The notes below the pieces were generated by a model. It ran no database searches and was not told the origin of the DNA. It worked only from the letters and a program-made list of their open reading frames with translations. DNA of 64,000 nucleotides, from the NCBI GenBank assembly GCA_039720395.1, contig CM077824.1, positions 22,034,013 through 22,098,012 on the forward strand, read 5' to 3'. The stretch is from Liquidambar formosana. Taxonomy: Eukaryota > Streptophyta > Magnoliopsida > Saxifragales > Altingiaceae. The position numbers were made by a program, and so were the translations under genes. Below are positions 37,897 to 49,020 of this stretch, one piece after another (the first letter of the stretch is position 1; each line of letters begins with the position of its first letter).

Positions 37897-40829
37897 TATA
37901 TAAAGTTGGGTTTAATTTGTGAATTGGTTCTTATGTGCAACCATTGAGAAGGATCTTGTTTCACATTAAGTAGGGGATGTTAGGGGTGGTTTTCGGTGTA
38001 TAAGTAGATTTTGCATCTTTAAAAGTCGCATAGGTTTTTGGATTACGATATACTTGTTAGTCTTATGTCCCACTTCATCACTTCTATTCATTTATGCATG
38101 TCAATGTGTGGTTATGTGACTTTCCTTCTTCTTCCATCTTACTAAGACCTTGTCCTACATAGGGTAAATCGGGATGGGGGTGTTAGGAGTAGTATATAAG
38201 ATTCTATGTTTTTAAAAGTCGCTTACGCATTTTAAAATAGGGAAAATTAGTGAAAAATCCACTTTTTAGAACTTATAAAGGTATAAATCCAAGGTTAAAT
38301 GTTATGCAGCCATAAGTTCCCTTTTAAATGAAACGATAGTTTTTTAATGAGAGTCTTAGATGCATAAAGTCAATTATACCCTTAAATTGTTATTTTTTGC
38401 TTTCAAACTTTAAAATGGCATAACTTTTATTTTATATATCGGTTTTCAATAAAATTTATATTTTTGAAATGTATTCATTGAGACCTTTGAAACAAGATCC
38501 ATGTTAGATATGAAATTATGTATATAAAAAAACAATACAAGTTTTCAATGTAACTGTTACAAACAGTTACATGTAACTGTTTAACAAAAATTGAAATTAA
38601 ATTATTTTTTAATAGAGTTTAAATTTAAATTATTGTTTTGTGAGTATATTTAACTGTTAATTCTGAATAAAACAATTAATTTTGGTATTAGTAGCAAAAG
38701 ATTTTGTAGATTTGACAAAAGGTAATGTTTTCTAAAACCATTACGTGTAGTTGTTTTTAAACAGTTAAATGTAACTGTTTCAAAATTCATGACTAAAGAA
38801 AAGAAAATTAGGGAGGAATTGATATGAAACATTCATCAGAAAATTAGGGAGGAATTGATATGAAACATTCATACTTCCAAAAATTACTCACACAATGAAA
38901 TCTATTCGTGTAACTGTTTACAGATTTGTGCAAAAGAAATAGTGAATGTAAAACAACTATATGTAACTTTTTATACTATATGCTTATATGTAATTATTTT
39001 TTGACGTAATTGTTTACAGATTAGTGTAGAATAAATACTGAATGTAAATTAGTTTATGAACTTATGTATGTATAATTGGTTTTAGATGTAACTGTTACAA
39101 AAAAGAATGTTTTCTAAAACAGTTACATGTAACTATTTAAAGATAAACTTAAGATTAATTGTTATTTTCGTACACGCGTTTGATAGAATAGGTGTTGAAG
39201 CCAGTGGAGAAGGCAATGGAGAAACAAGAATAGGGGTTGGCAAAACTGGTGCAAAATATGGTAGTTTTACCACAAGATCTCGTGTAGAAACTAATGATTT
39301 CACCACCAGAAGAAGTGTTGGAGAAGCTGGATTGGGGTGAGAAGTTTATAGTTTATTGTTTATTGATTGTATAAGCTTCCCAATTACATGTAACTGTTTT
39401 AAAAATATTTATGTAATATGACATAATAAGATGATTATTAGCCATTTTATCAAATGTCAAGGAACCTACTGAAGAATAAGGAGGGGCAAACAAAAAAAAG
39501 GAAAGAACTGAACATACTCCAATGAGAATGATAAAACAATGCAATAAGATGTATGATGGGATTAGCCCATGGAATGATGGTCTCTTCTAAGTAGAAAAAA
39601 GTAACGTTACATTCATTTTTTAGCTTTTATTGTTTCCTTAAAGCTCCATATTTTGGGATGAGAGTTCAAAAAAATATAAATATATATACTCCAAGTGCTC
39701 TATTTTTTAGGTTTAGATTTGGAACTTGAGATCTGCACCAAAACCATCTCATAACAACTACCTCGCCACCTACTCCTAGACCATCACCAGCAAGATCAAA
39801 CTCCAAGCCCTTTTTTATCTTGCCTCCTTAAACGAGCGTTTAAAACCAGACTAAGACCCACAAAGTGGATGACGATGACGAAGATGCAATGATGACGAAG
39901 GTTCAATCACTGAAAAAGTAGTTGTAACACGGCAGTCGCCATCGAGCTTTTGACTCTGATGGCTTTTAAGTTATCAAAGTTAGGCTCCCAAGAGAACATT
40001 TCTGGACAGAGAAAGGAAGGGATGGAGTGGAAGAGGTGGGAAAGGTGTGGATCAATAGTGCGTTGCAACTAAAGGGTATTTTAGTCTAGAAAAATATAAG
40101 GTGGACTTGAGGCTGGATAAGAATTTCACTTGGACTGATAGCTTTACAACTCCTTAAAAAAGGACATGTGGCCAAAGTCCCCTTTAAAATATTCCATGCC
40201 TATTGTTTTGTCCTTTCACCACTTCTAGTTAGTGATACCGATATGTGGTCCTACCTTTCTCTCTTTCCTATTTAACTCTTAGAAACCAAATATATATATA
40301 TATATATTAAAAAAAATTAAAAAATGCAACCACTTAAAAAACCTTCTGAATCCGCCCCTATACATGCCCTCCCCATTGTTTGTTGAAAACCAGCCCACGT
40401 TTATTTTTTTGTCTCCTAAACCCCTTCTGTGAATGGTTCTCCCCAAAACACTTCTCTGCCGCCCCTCCTTTTCTCCTCTTTTTGAAAGCCTTCATGATTT
40501 CTTTTCTTTTTTTATCCCACCCCTTGTACTTTCAAACTTAAAAAACATTAAGCATTCACCAGTTTTACTGCAAAACCAGCCCACGTCTGCTAAATGCCGT
40601 TGACCTGGGAATTAGGGTTCTCCTAACCCCCTTCTGAATTCCTTCTTTAATTCCCTCCTTAGATTCCCCCTAGCCTTCTCAATTCTTCTCCTTAAAAACG
40701 CAGCCCACTTTTTTTTTTATTTTTTGTGTCCCCCGTTGAACCCTTCTCACACATTCCCGGCTTCTTCTCAAAAGATCTTCTCTTTAAAAACACTCCTGTC
40801 GTCCTTTTTTCCTCTTCTTTACATATATA
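37897..40829. repeat. Repeat-rich non-coding DNA
   Basis: Contains a diverged direct repeat (about 37965-38040 and 38165-38230, TTTTTAAAAGTCGC...), the palindrome cluster at 38540-39400, an exact 33-bp tandem-like duplication (38804-38836 and 38840-38872) and (AT)n at about 40290-40310. No gene recognised. Confidence 0.45.
38540..39400. repeat. Cluster of CAGTTACATGTAACTG palindromes
   Basis: ACAGTTACATGTAACTGT (38563-38580) extends by two more bases on each side as a perfect palindrome. Variants with one or two changes lie at about 38759-38780 and 39117-39138, a half-site version near 39385, and further GTAACTGTTTACAG or GTAACTGTTAC pieces near 38550, 38910 and 39080. CAGTTA/TAACTG is a known plant MYB core. 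Confidence 0.7.
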
Positions 40830-40838
40830 TAGAATATA

Positions 40839-41548
40839 GGAAAAATTACATTTTACCCCCTCAATCTTTGGGTCGAAATCATTTTTCACTCTTCATCTAT
40901 AAAATTCTACAAATACCCTCCGAACTACTGGAAGACGATTATGGGTTGATGGCGTTAACAGAATGAATGAAATGACAATAATACCCTTATGGGTGGAAAA
41001 GCAAAATGACATAAATACCCACCGTGTTTTCCCGTCGTACTACTTCCAGCCGTGTAAAGGCTTCCCAAGAAAGATTCGAGAGCACTTCTTCGCCTTTTTG
41101 TCTACTGGTCTCCATGGTTTCACAATTGCACCATCATCACGATCATCATAATCTTTGAGTGGAAGCCTTCGTCCTTGCTGATCTTCCGTTGCTATGCATG
41201 TGGTTCAAGAATTTGCAAATGAGAGAGAGAAAATATCAGTGGGCGGATGTGAGGTTGAAGGAAGAGAGGAGAAATCTAATTTGTATGGATAGAGAGAGAA
41301 AATGAGTGTGTGAGGATGAGGGATAGCACGTGAGCCATTATAAAATAGCATTTTGGGTATAAAATGTGCTAATTTTATATTATGTGCGTCGCACATGACT
41401 CTTTCTGTTAAATTTATCATGACAGCTTAACAGTTTGATGATAAGTGTCGTCTTCCAGTAGTTCAGGGGGGTATTTGTAAGATTTTATAGACAAGAGGTG
41501 AAAAGTGATTTCAACCCAAAGATTGAGGGGGCAGAATGTAATTTTCCC
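40839..41548. mobile_element. MULE-type element with ~100-bp TIR, 9-bp TSD
   Basis: Perfect target duplicates TAGAATATA lie at 40830-40838 and 41549-41557. The first and last ~100 bp are inverted copies at roughly 85-90% (sharing CCCCTCAATCTTTGGGT and GAACTACTGGAAGACGA). Length is 710 bp. A 62-codon ORF inside (40963-41151) is not recognisable. Confidence 0.88.
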
Positions 41549-41557
41549 TAGAATATA

Positions 41558-42903
41558 TATACACATCAGATGTAGCTAGAAAGGGAACATTGGGGTCCAC
41601 TTGAATTTTATATTCTTTTTCTTTTTCTTTTCTTTTCTATTCTTTTATCATTTATTTATTTTATCATGCCACGTGAATGGATGTTGGAATCTTGAATTTG
41701 CAATTCAAATGACGTCATCATTTATCATCACGTGACTTGCATACCGTTTCTTCTCGCGCGTGACTAAAACTTTGGCTGGCTGTAACTCGAGATTCCGAAC
41801 TTCGAATGATACGATTCAAGAGGCATTGGAAAGGTCTTGATGAGCACTTTAATTTGACTGGGATATCACCTAGGGATCGCAGCTTGATTTTCGACACGAA
41901 TTTCAAAGTAAACTGCATGAGTCCAATTTGGAGTGGAACTTTGACTACAAATATCTTGTAATTTGGGATGCGTGGTCGTCAGAAGCTATGGACTTGCTCT
42001 TGAGATGCTCTTTGAGTTGATCGGAGACTTGAATTTTTTTGGACACTATTGACCAGAGTTAACTTTTTGCACGCATATCGAGGCAGATGCCTTTTTTGAC
42101 TTTTCGCTGTGATGATAATTTCTAGGCATTCTAAGACAAATCTGCAAATTTTCTATTTTACAAAAAGTGCTTATTAGAATTCAATTTCAGATATTTTTGT
42201 AAATTTTGAATTTTTCGACATGCTGTCTTTTTTGTGCGCCTTTTGCAATATTGCAAAGAAGATAAGTGAAATTACCTGTGCTCGGGACCTTTTTGGCAAA
42301 AATGATAGTTTACAAAAAGTGCTTAGAATGTGACAAAATGTCCATTCCCAAATTTTCACATTTTTTTGGGAGTACTATTTTTTGAGCGTTTTCCAACGCT
42401 GCCAAAAATAGATTGAAAATTCAAATTAATCATTACGGAGCTTTGAGATTCAGATTTGGGCATGCTATGAGGCGCTAGAAAGATAATTCTAACCCCTTCG
42501 AGACCACTGAGGTCTCAATTCCTGTACAATACTTGATCTATTTTTGAGTTTTTGGAGTGGGGTTATAAATAACCTGATTTTCAAATGGAGCTTCTGTTGG
42601 TGAGTTTCTCGGTAAAAATGGGGTGTCTACAGTATATATACGTATATCTCATTATAGAGATACACATAGGTATACTCCATCAATCCAACACACACTCATC
42701 ATAGCAACATTTAAATCACATCACAATTCGAGAGACTCACGCGTCTCAATATAAAAAGAGGTTAGTACTTATACAAGTACCACCATGAAAACAATATATA
42801 TAAATATCTCACACATATCATGACATCGCGCATCGTCGTGTCAACAATCCAAATCATATATATATTTATAGATTACACCCATCCAACAATATTCAAGGCT
42901 AAC
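41558..42903. other. Old LTR-like fragment and AT-rich DNA
   Basis: The stretch ending at 42631 closes with AAAATGGGGTGTCTACA, the same terminus as the LTR at 43280-46771, so it may be a truncated relative. No matching start was found. 42632-42903 is AT-rich with nothing recognised. Confidence 0.35.
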
Positions 42904-43279
42904 TGTGAACCCTGGAAATTGGCCCACAAGGATTTGGCATAAAAGATTGTTGTTTGAAAAAGAAAACAAAAGAAGTCGCCACCTTATTTTTTAAAGGAAA
43001 CAAGGAAAACCCTAAAAATAGTTTTGTTTTAAGAAAACAATTTGAATGACTCCATATTTAAAAAGGAAAGGCAAAAACAAGTCTTTTGGAAACCAAAGAA
43101 AACTGGGGATTCGGAGGCTAAGTTATGACATGGGAAGGTTCTAGGCAAAGCTTATAGGCACCCATCTCACCCTTTCGGTCTCTCGATTTATTTGGACTAA
43201 ATTAAGATCTTTTCCATACAAAAATCAGCAAATATCATCGCAAGACAGCATGCATATCATATATTCCATCCAATCATTC
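42904..43279 (-). repeat. Family 1 gypsy LTR, left piece (probable 3' LTR of element A)
   Basis: TGTGAACCCTGGAAATTGG... aligns with the start of the LTR at 50929. It is split by the LTR at 43280-46771 and resumes at 46777. It lies on the 3' side of the minus-strand element A, so it is probably that element's 3' LTR. Confidence 0.75.
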
Positions 43280-44207
43280 TGTGAACCACGGGTTTCGATC
43301 CAAGGGAGAAGGAGAACCCTTCTTTTAAAAAGACTTGTAGAGATTTAAATTAATAAAAATCTGGTTTTTAAAAGGTTCACAAAAACAAACAAACAAGGAG
43401 TCGCCACCTCATTTTTAGGAAAAGAGGAAAACCATAAAAACAGTTTTTAAAGAAAACATTTGAAAACAAACCACATGACTCCGATCAAGGAAAAGCAGGT
43501 CTATCAAAACAAGAGAGGATTCGGAGACTAAGTTATGATGTGGGAAGGTTCTAGGAAACATCCTATAGGCACCCACATCGCCCCAAAATGGGTCTCTGAA
43601 TTTATATGGGCTATTTCAATCACTTCCTAATTAGTCACTATGCATATGCAAAGAATTATCCGTAAATAATCCACATTCATCCATGAACATCCATAAAGCA
43701 TATAAACATCTATAAAGCATGTAAACATCCATGAACAAGTATGAGAAATATGGAAAGCAGGTAAGAGATAGAGAGAATGAGCAAACAAGTCTATCCTATC
43801 CACTAGCAAATATGTGATGGATAAATGAGCAAACAAACAAATCCATCATATCCACAAACAAATCCATTATATCCACTAACAAATATGTGATGGATAAATG
43901 AACAAGCAAACAAATCCATCCTATCCACTAACAAATATGTGATGGATAAATGATCGAGCATGGGTCCATCCTATCCACTAGTATATATGTGACGGACAAA
44001 TGGGTAGAAAGAAAGAAGAAGAAAGAAAAAGAAAACCTAGGATACTTAGTATCCTAGGGTGGACTTGAACATCAAATGAGCGCCTACGTACCTTATATAG
44101 AAAGATGCAAGGATCAAAGTCCACGTAGTTCGATTGAGAAGGGGTTACTCCCTTTACAATGAACTATAAACCCTAAGTTCCTATTAAAAGAAAAGAAGAG
44201 TTTTAAA

Positions 44208-44500
44208 AAGAAGAAGAGTTTCTAAAAAGGGAATTTGAGAAAAGATAAAATTTGAAAAGAGATAGAACTCTTATCCAAAAAGAAGTTTGAGAAAAGTAGA
44301 ATTCTAAAAGAGATAGAACTCTAATTAAAACGGAATTTTAGTGAAAGTAGAGTTCTAAAAGAGATAGAACTCTTATTCAAAAAGGATTTTAAGAAAAATA
44401 GAATTCTAAAAGAGATAGAACTCTAGATAAAACAGAATTTTAGTGAAAGTAGAATTCTAAAAGAGATAGAACTCTAATTAAAACAGAATTTTGAGAGAGT
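44208..44500 (+). repeat. 51-bp minisatellite, about 5 units
   Basis: AAAAGAGATAGAACTCT recurs at about 51-bp steps (near 44257, 44308, 44358, 44409 and 44459) within the family 2 LTR. Confidence 0.85.
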
Positions 44501-46077
44501 TGGAAACTTAGGACTTCTAATTCAAAGTAAAGACAATAACCCGAGGGGGAGAAGAGAACAATTCAAAACAAACTTACCATAAACCACTTACCATATGCAA
44601 ATTATCCCGAAACATCGAGAAAACACCAATTAATCACCCCATGTATTCTATAGGGCAATTAGTAGGCTCAAACCATTCATATTCATGCTCAAATCATCAT
44701 TAGAAGACCTAATTCAAATCTGGACAGAATACTAAATATGCATATAATAACCCTAAACTCATGCAAATCATCCTGAACCATTGAGAAATCATCAATTAAT
44801 CACCCTATGTATTCTATAAGGCAATTATTAAGCTCAAACCATTCATATTCATGCTCAAATCATCATTAGAAGACCTAAATCAAATCTGGACAGAATACTA
44901 AACATGCATACAATGACCTAAAACTCATGCAAATAACAAGAATCAAAAGAAAAACTCAATCCTATATGCTCTTATATGCTCCTATATGCTCTAAACCCCC
45001 TAACATGCACAAAACTATCAAAAACATGCTAAATAGGCATTACCATGATGAAAATATCATATGACAATCCTAAACATGAAAAGAAAATCTACCATGATGC
45101 CTTAGGTAAGTACTTTATGTAAGAATGTGAAATAACCATCCTTACGACGAGCTTTCTTAAGTAAAACTATCCGGAGATAATTTTACGTAGAAATCACTCC
45201 ATATAAATGGTTTCTTCACATATCCTATGTAAAATATATACCTAAGAATGCAAAGAAACTCACAGCGCACTTAAACACACTCCAGAAAGCACCTATGCAC
45301 AACCTCACCCTCTAAGGACGATAATTATCCTCGAAAAGGATAATCATCCATACACCTATGAAGATGAGGCTTACACAACAAGTGTCCTATACAAAAGATG
45401 CTTAAAATCATGCATATAATTGAACCATGAAGATAAAACGGCCTAAACACATCAATTGATTTTTTTATGCAAAACGTACCTCTATCCTTAAGGGAGAAAC
45501 TATCCTACCAGCAAACAATTCACAATCCTAATCCACTAACATGCATTCTCATCATATTTGAATCATATACACTCTAAAATATAGAGTATATATGATTCCT
45601 AAATCAATATTAGTCCATAATTATACAGAGAATGGAGTAGAAGAAGAAGGAATCGTAAAAGGATGTAAAGGAGACTTACAATAAAGCAAGGGTCTTCGCT
45701 GCGTTCTTCCTTCTCTTTGGCTTGGTTCCCTTCTAGTTCTCCTTTGAAATTGCAGTAGAAAGCCTCCTCCAAGTGATATGGGTGTGTTCAAACTCGTGGT
45801 CCCTCTCTCTCTTATGAATATAAAGTGTCAAAAAGTCCAAAAGTCCTTTATGCTGATGAATGAGCCTCTATTTATAACCAACCAACCAACCATATAAACC
45901 AATGGTTGAGATTAATTCACCATAAAATCAATCTAGGGCTGTAATTAAATCCCATGAATGTTAAACAACTCAAAACCACCTCCCAATAGGCTTAGAAGTC
46001 CTTTAGAAGGCAGAAAATCGGAGTAGTAGAGTCCCATTTCGTCAAAAATTCAAAAGGAGAAAATTCAGGATGGGACT

Positions 46078-46136
46078 CTCGGGTGACCGGTTGGGGTGAA
46101 CCGGTCCAACCGGTTGGGCCCAACCGGTCACCCGAG
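46078..46136. repeat. GC-rich nested palindrome, copy 2 (variant core)
   Basis: The perfect 18-bp arms CTCGGGTGACCGGTTGGG (46078-46095) and CCCAACCGGTCACCCGAG (46119-46136) surround a core with more ACCGGT motifs. The outer CTCGGGTGACC is the same as in family 1, but the inner sequence differs. Confidence 0.95.
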
Positions 46137-46776
46137 AAGAATCCAAAAATTTTGGAATTCTAGCTCGGTTTGGACTCCGAACTTCAAACGAACACAAATT
46201 CTTCATTTTAACTCCGATTTGAGTGATTCAAAAGCCAAAATTTCAAGGATTCAGTGTAGAATAAACCTAGAATATTCTTGAACCAAGAATCCCTGACCAT
46301 GGTCAAGTGGCTAGGTTTTCATGAGGTGATTACCCAAAAAAAAGGTCAATTAAGCATAGGGTAATGTGGTGAACCAATCCCAAACCTATCCATAAATTAA
46401 ATTGGCACTTCAATTAGGCTCATTTCATCATTCTAAGGTTAATGGAACACTCCGGAACAAATTTGGAAGTCAATTGGAAAATATACGAAGTAAAAGACGA
46501 AATTGCCCTTCAAGTCGCAAAAGTTCTAATTAGCTATCCAAATCTATCTGGAATTGAACCAAATTTAACACACATATCCAAAATGACTCTAGAAACTAAA
46601 TGCGAGTGATGGGACTCAACAAAGAGACAAAAATATGCATGCAATGATGACCTATTCTCCTAAGGCTTAAAAAGGGCAAAATTGTCCTTTAAGGCTTAGG
46701 GACTCCTAGATGCTTCTAAACCTAACCAAATGCTATCATGATCTTATGGGGGTGAAAATGGGGTGTCTACACATTC

Positions 46777-47697
46777 ATGCATAATAAGCAAATAAAAACA
46801 TAAAATAAAGAAAAGAGAAAAGAAACCTAGGATACTTGGATCCTAGAACGGACTTGAGCCTCACGAAGAGCGCCTACGTACCATGCAACGAAATACATGG
46901 ATCAAAGTCCACGTAGTTCGATAAGAACAGGGTTAAGTCCTAATACATACCTATAGTAAAAACCCTAGGTTTCCTTATTTGAAATAGAATTGAATATGAT
47001 AAATAAACTAAGTTTGAATTTAGAAAGAATTCCACAAGATGGAAACTTTGATTAAAAAAACAGAATTTTATTGGTTAAGGAAACCCTTGATAATTACCAT
47101 AAACTCATATTAAAAATCAACCCTAGGTGGGAGAAGGGAAAGAGTTAAGAAGAAAGGTGAATTGGGGCACCTTCACACCCACTTACCTGAGCGCAATAGC
47201 TCCAAGCATTAGCAATTTCAAGCAATGGCAGCCTTATTTGCCATAGGACAATTACCACACCTATTTGCACCCTTACACGTGCTCAAAATCATGCAAACAC
47301 AACAATATGCAAATCTGGACAGAATAGTATCATGGCCTAAAATCATCCACTAATCATGCCAACAACAAAAACAGCGAACAATAATAAGCTCTAATGCAAT
47401 CCTAATACCATATCATGCATAAAAACCCTAGAATGACCTATATGAATGCAAGAAATATCATAGTTATTCTATATGTAAAGCATGTATAGCAACCATGAAG
47501 AAAAATCAGTAACAAAGCCTAAACTAACATGCTGTATGAAACTAACCTAAAACAAGGACATTAAAAACCCTAAACTCACAAATATGCTTGAAAACACACA
47601 AAACAATCTCTAAACATGCTAAACTCATATTAAACAGAACTTAAAACATGCATATTAACTAACTAAAGCAATAGAACATGATAAAAATCCTAACCCC
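46777..47697 (-). repeat. Family 1 gypsy LTR, right piece, truncated
   Basis: Continues 42904-43279 after the family 2 insertion. Similarity to the LTR at 50929 stops near 47697, at the equivalent of about 52217. Roughly the last 1.4 kb of the LTR, including TATA and palindrome, is missing. Confidence 0.75.
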
Positions 47698-47722
47698 TAT
47701 CTTGCCTCTAATGAAAGGATGA

Positions 47723-48542
47723 GTGGATGCTGCTCTTACCCCTGCCTTGCCTCTAATGAATATGAGGCACACTAACTCCTTGGATGGGGATGAGCTGATA
47801 GAAGCTCTGACTGGGTGGGATGCTGAGGAGTTCACCTCGCCCAGTACTGATTATATGACTTTCTGTAATCAATTCTTGATGCGCCCTAGAGTCATTGGCT
47901 TCCCACCTCAAGGGGTGAGTCTCCCTCCTATTCTTTTTATTATTGATTTATGCAAGCACTCCTCTTAGACAAATTATTTATTGCAGGGCCGACGAGCTCG
48001 TGGACATAGTTCCACAGTAGGGTCATCCACGGGCATGACTCATGGTGTTGATGATTATGAGATGGAGGGAATTGCACAGCCACCTCTCCCAGTTCTTGAT
48101 TGGCAAGTGAACCTATGCAATGGGTTGGAATTCATGAGGGCTGATATTACTCGCCCTGCTTTCGATGAAGTCCCCAAGATTTACTCGAGCTACGAGAATG
48201 TAAGCTCTGAGCCTTTGCCTTCTTTGAAACCTTTTTCATCATTTATTAACCATGTTCATTTTTTAGGTTCCTCGTGAGTACGCACAGGAGTGCCTTGAAC
48301 TTAGCGAAGGATTAAGGCGGGACCTTATCAGGATGAGTTTGGCAAACTCCGTGCTAGAAGGGCGTTTAAATCCCACTGTAAGACATTCCCTTTGTTCATT
48401 CCAATCATAGGAGTTAAAGACATAACCCTTTTTATTAATTGATTTTCTTTGCAACAGGTCTCCACACTACGTCCATCACAACCAATGCCACCCCAAAGGA
48501 TCCTCATGCTGGTCATGGTAGAGGTGAGTTAAGTAGGAAGAG
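47723..48542 (+). CDS. Unknown four-exon gene antisense to element A
   Basis: Four exons fit together with consistent splice sites and no stop: 47723-47914, 47987-48199, 48267-48377 and 48468-48542 (TAA). All three introns (72, 67 and 90 bp) are phase 0, GT-AG, and carry good donors (GTGAGT, GTAAGC, GTAAGA). The protein is about 196 residues: an acidic N part (GDELIEALTGWDAEEF), an Arg/Ser-rich hinge (GRRARGHSS), and a helical-looking third exon (REYAQECLELSEGLRRDLIRM). The first codon used is uncertain; an ATG at 47759 is also in frame. The last exon may be frame-shifted, because the alternative frame gives a basic tail. I do not recognise the family. It lies between the truncated A LTR and the DUF7745-like gene, on the strand opposite to A. 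Confidence 0.5.
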
Positions 48543-48797
48543 AAGAACAACGGGATATCATTAGCTTAGCTTAACCCCTTGCTTTGTAAATGAATGAAAC
48601 ATCTTTCTTTATGCTTTGTAACCTCTCTTTGAACACTTGCTTTGGTACTTTTATGAGACTTTTGGAATTCCATTGTGGTGATTTACTCATGTTTTTGTGC
48701 AAAAATAAGCTCAAAATAAGCTTCCCAAGGTCACATAACCATATAGGGGTCAAATAGGGTAAAAAATAGGCAAAACTGGGCAAAATAGGAAAACGGC

Positions 48798-48877
48798 CTC
48801 GGGTGACCACCCGGGGCTGGGCGGCTAGCCGCCCAAGCCCAGGTGGCTAGCCACCTAGGCCTGGGTGGTCACCCGAG
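48798..48877. repeat. GC-rich nested palindrome, copy 3 (gene promoter)
   Basis: 80 bp with outer arms CTCGGGTGACCACCC and GGGTGGTCACCCGAG. The interior is two smaller palindromes, GGGCGGCTAGCCGCCC and AGGTGGCTAGCCACCT. It is almost the mirror arrangement of the copy at 52834-52913. It lies about 90 bp upstream of the TATA box of the DUF7745-like gene. Confidence 0.95.
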
Positions 48878-48964
48878 CCCGAAGCGAGAATCCCACTTCA
48901 AATAGGAAACTCCCTATTTTGACGGGTTTTCTCCTTCTAGAACTCGGATTTGTGACCTTTTCCC

Positions 48965-48972
48965 TATAAAAA
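48965..48972 (+). promoter_or_regulatory. TATA box of the DUF7745-like gene
   Basis: TATAAAAA lies 49 bp before the ATG at 49021, a fitting distance for a short plant leader. Upstream DNA (CCTATTTTGACGGG..., CTCCTTCTAG) resembles the family 1 LTR U3 read in the B direction. Confidence 0.55.
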
Positions 48973-49020
48973 CACATCAAAGGGGTTCATAAACCTACTT
49001 GTATTCTTCCATTAGAAATT

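Larger units (their letters stand above)
43280..46771 (-). repeat. Solo gypsy LTR (family 2), TSD CATTC
   Basis: A 3.5-kb LTR runs TGTGAACCACGGG...GGGTGTCTACA with CATTC at 43275-43279 and 46772-46776. It shares only the R/U5-like block with family 1 (GAGTCGCCACC, CTAAGTTATGA.GTGGGAAGGTTCTAGG, GAGCGCCTACGTACC). Internal repeats: ATGTGATGGATAAATGA units (43780-43995), a 51-bp minisatellite (44208-44500) and a ~166-bp tandem duplication (44590-44920). A minus-strand TATA (TTATAAATAG) is at 45868-45877, with a palindrome 200 bp upstream of it. Confidence 0.9.
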
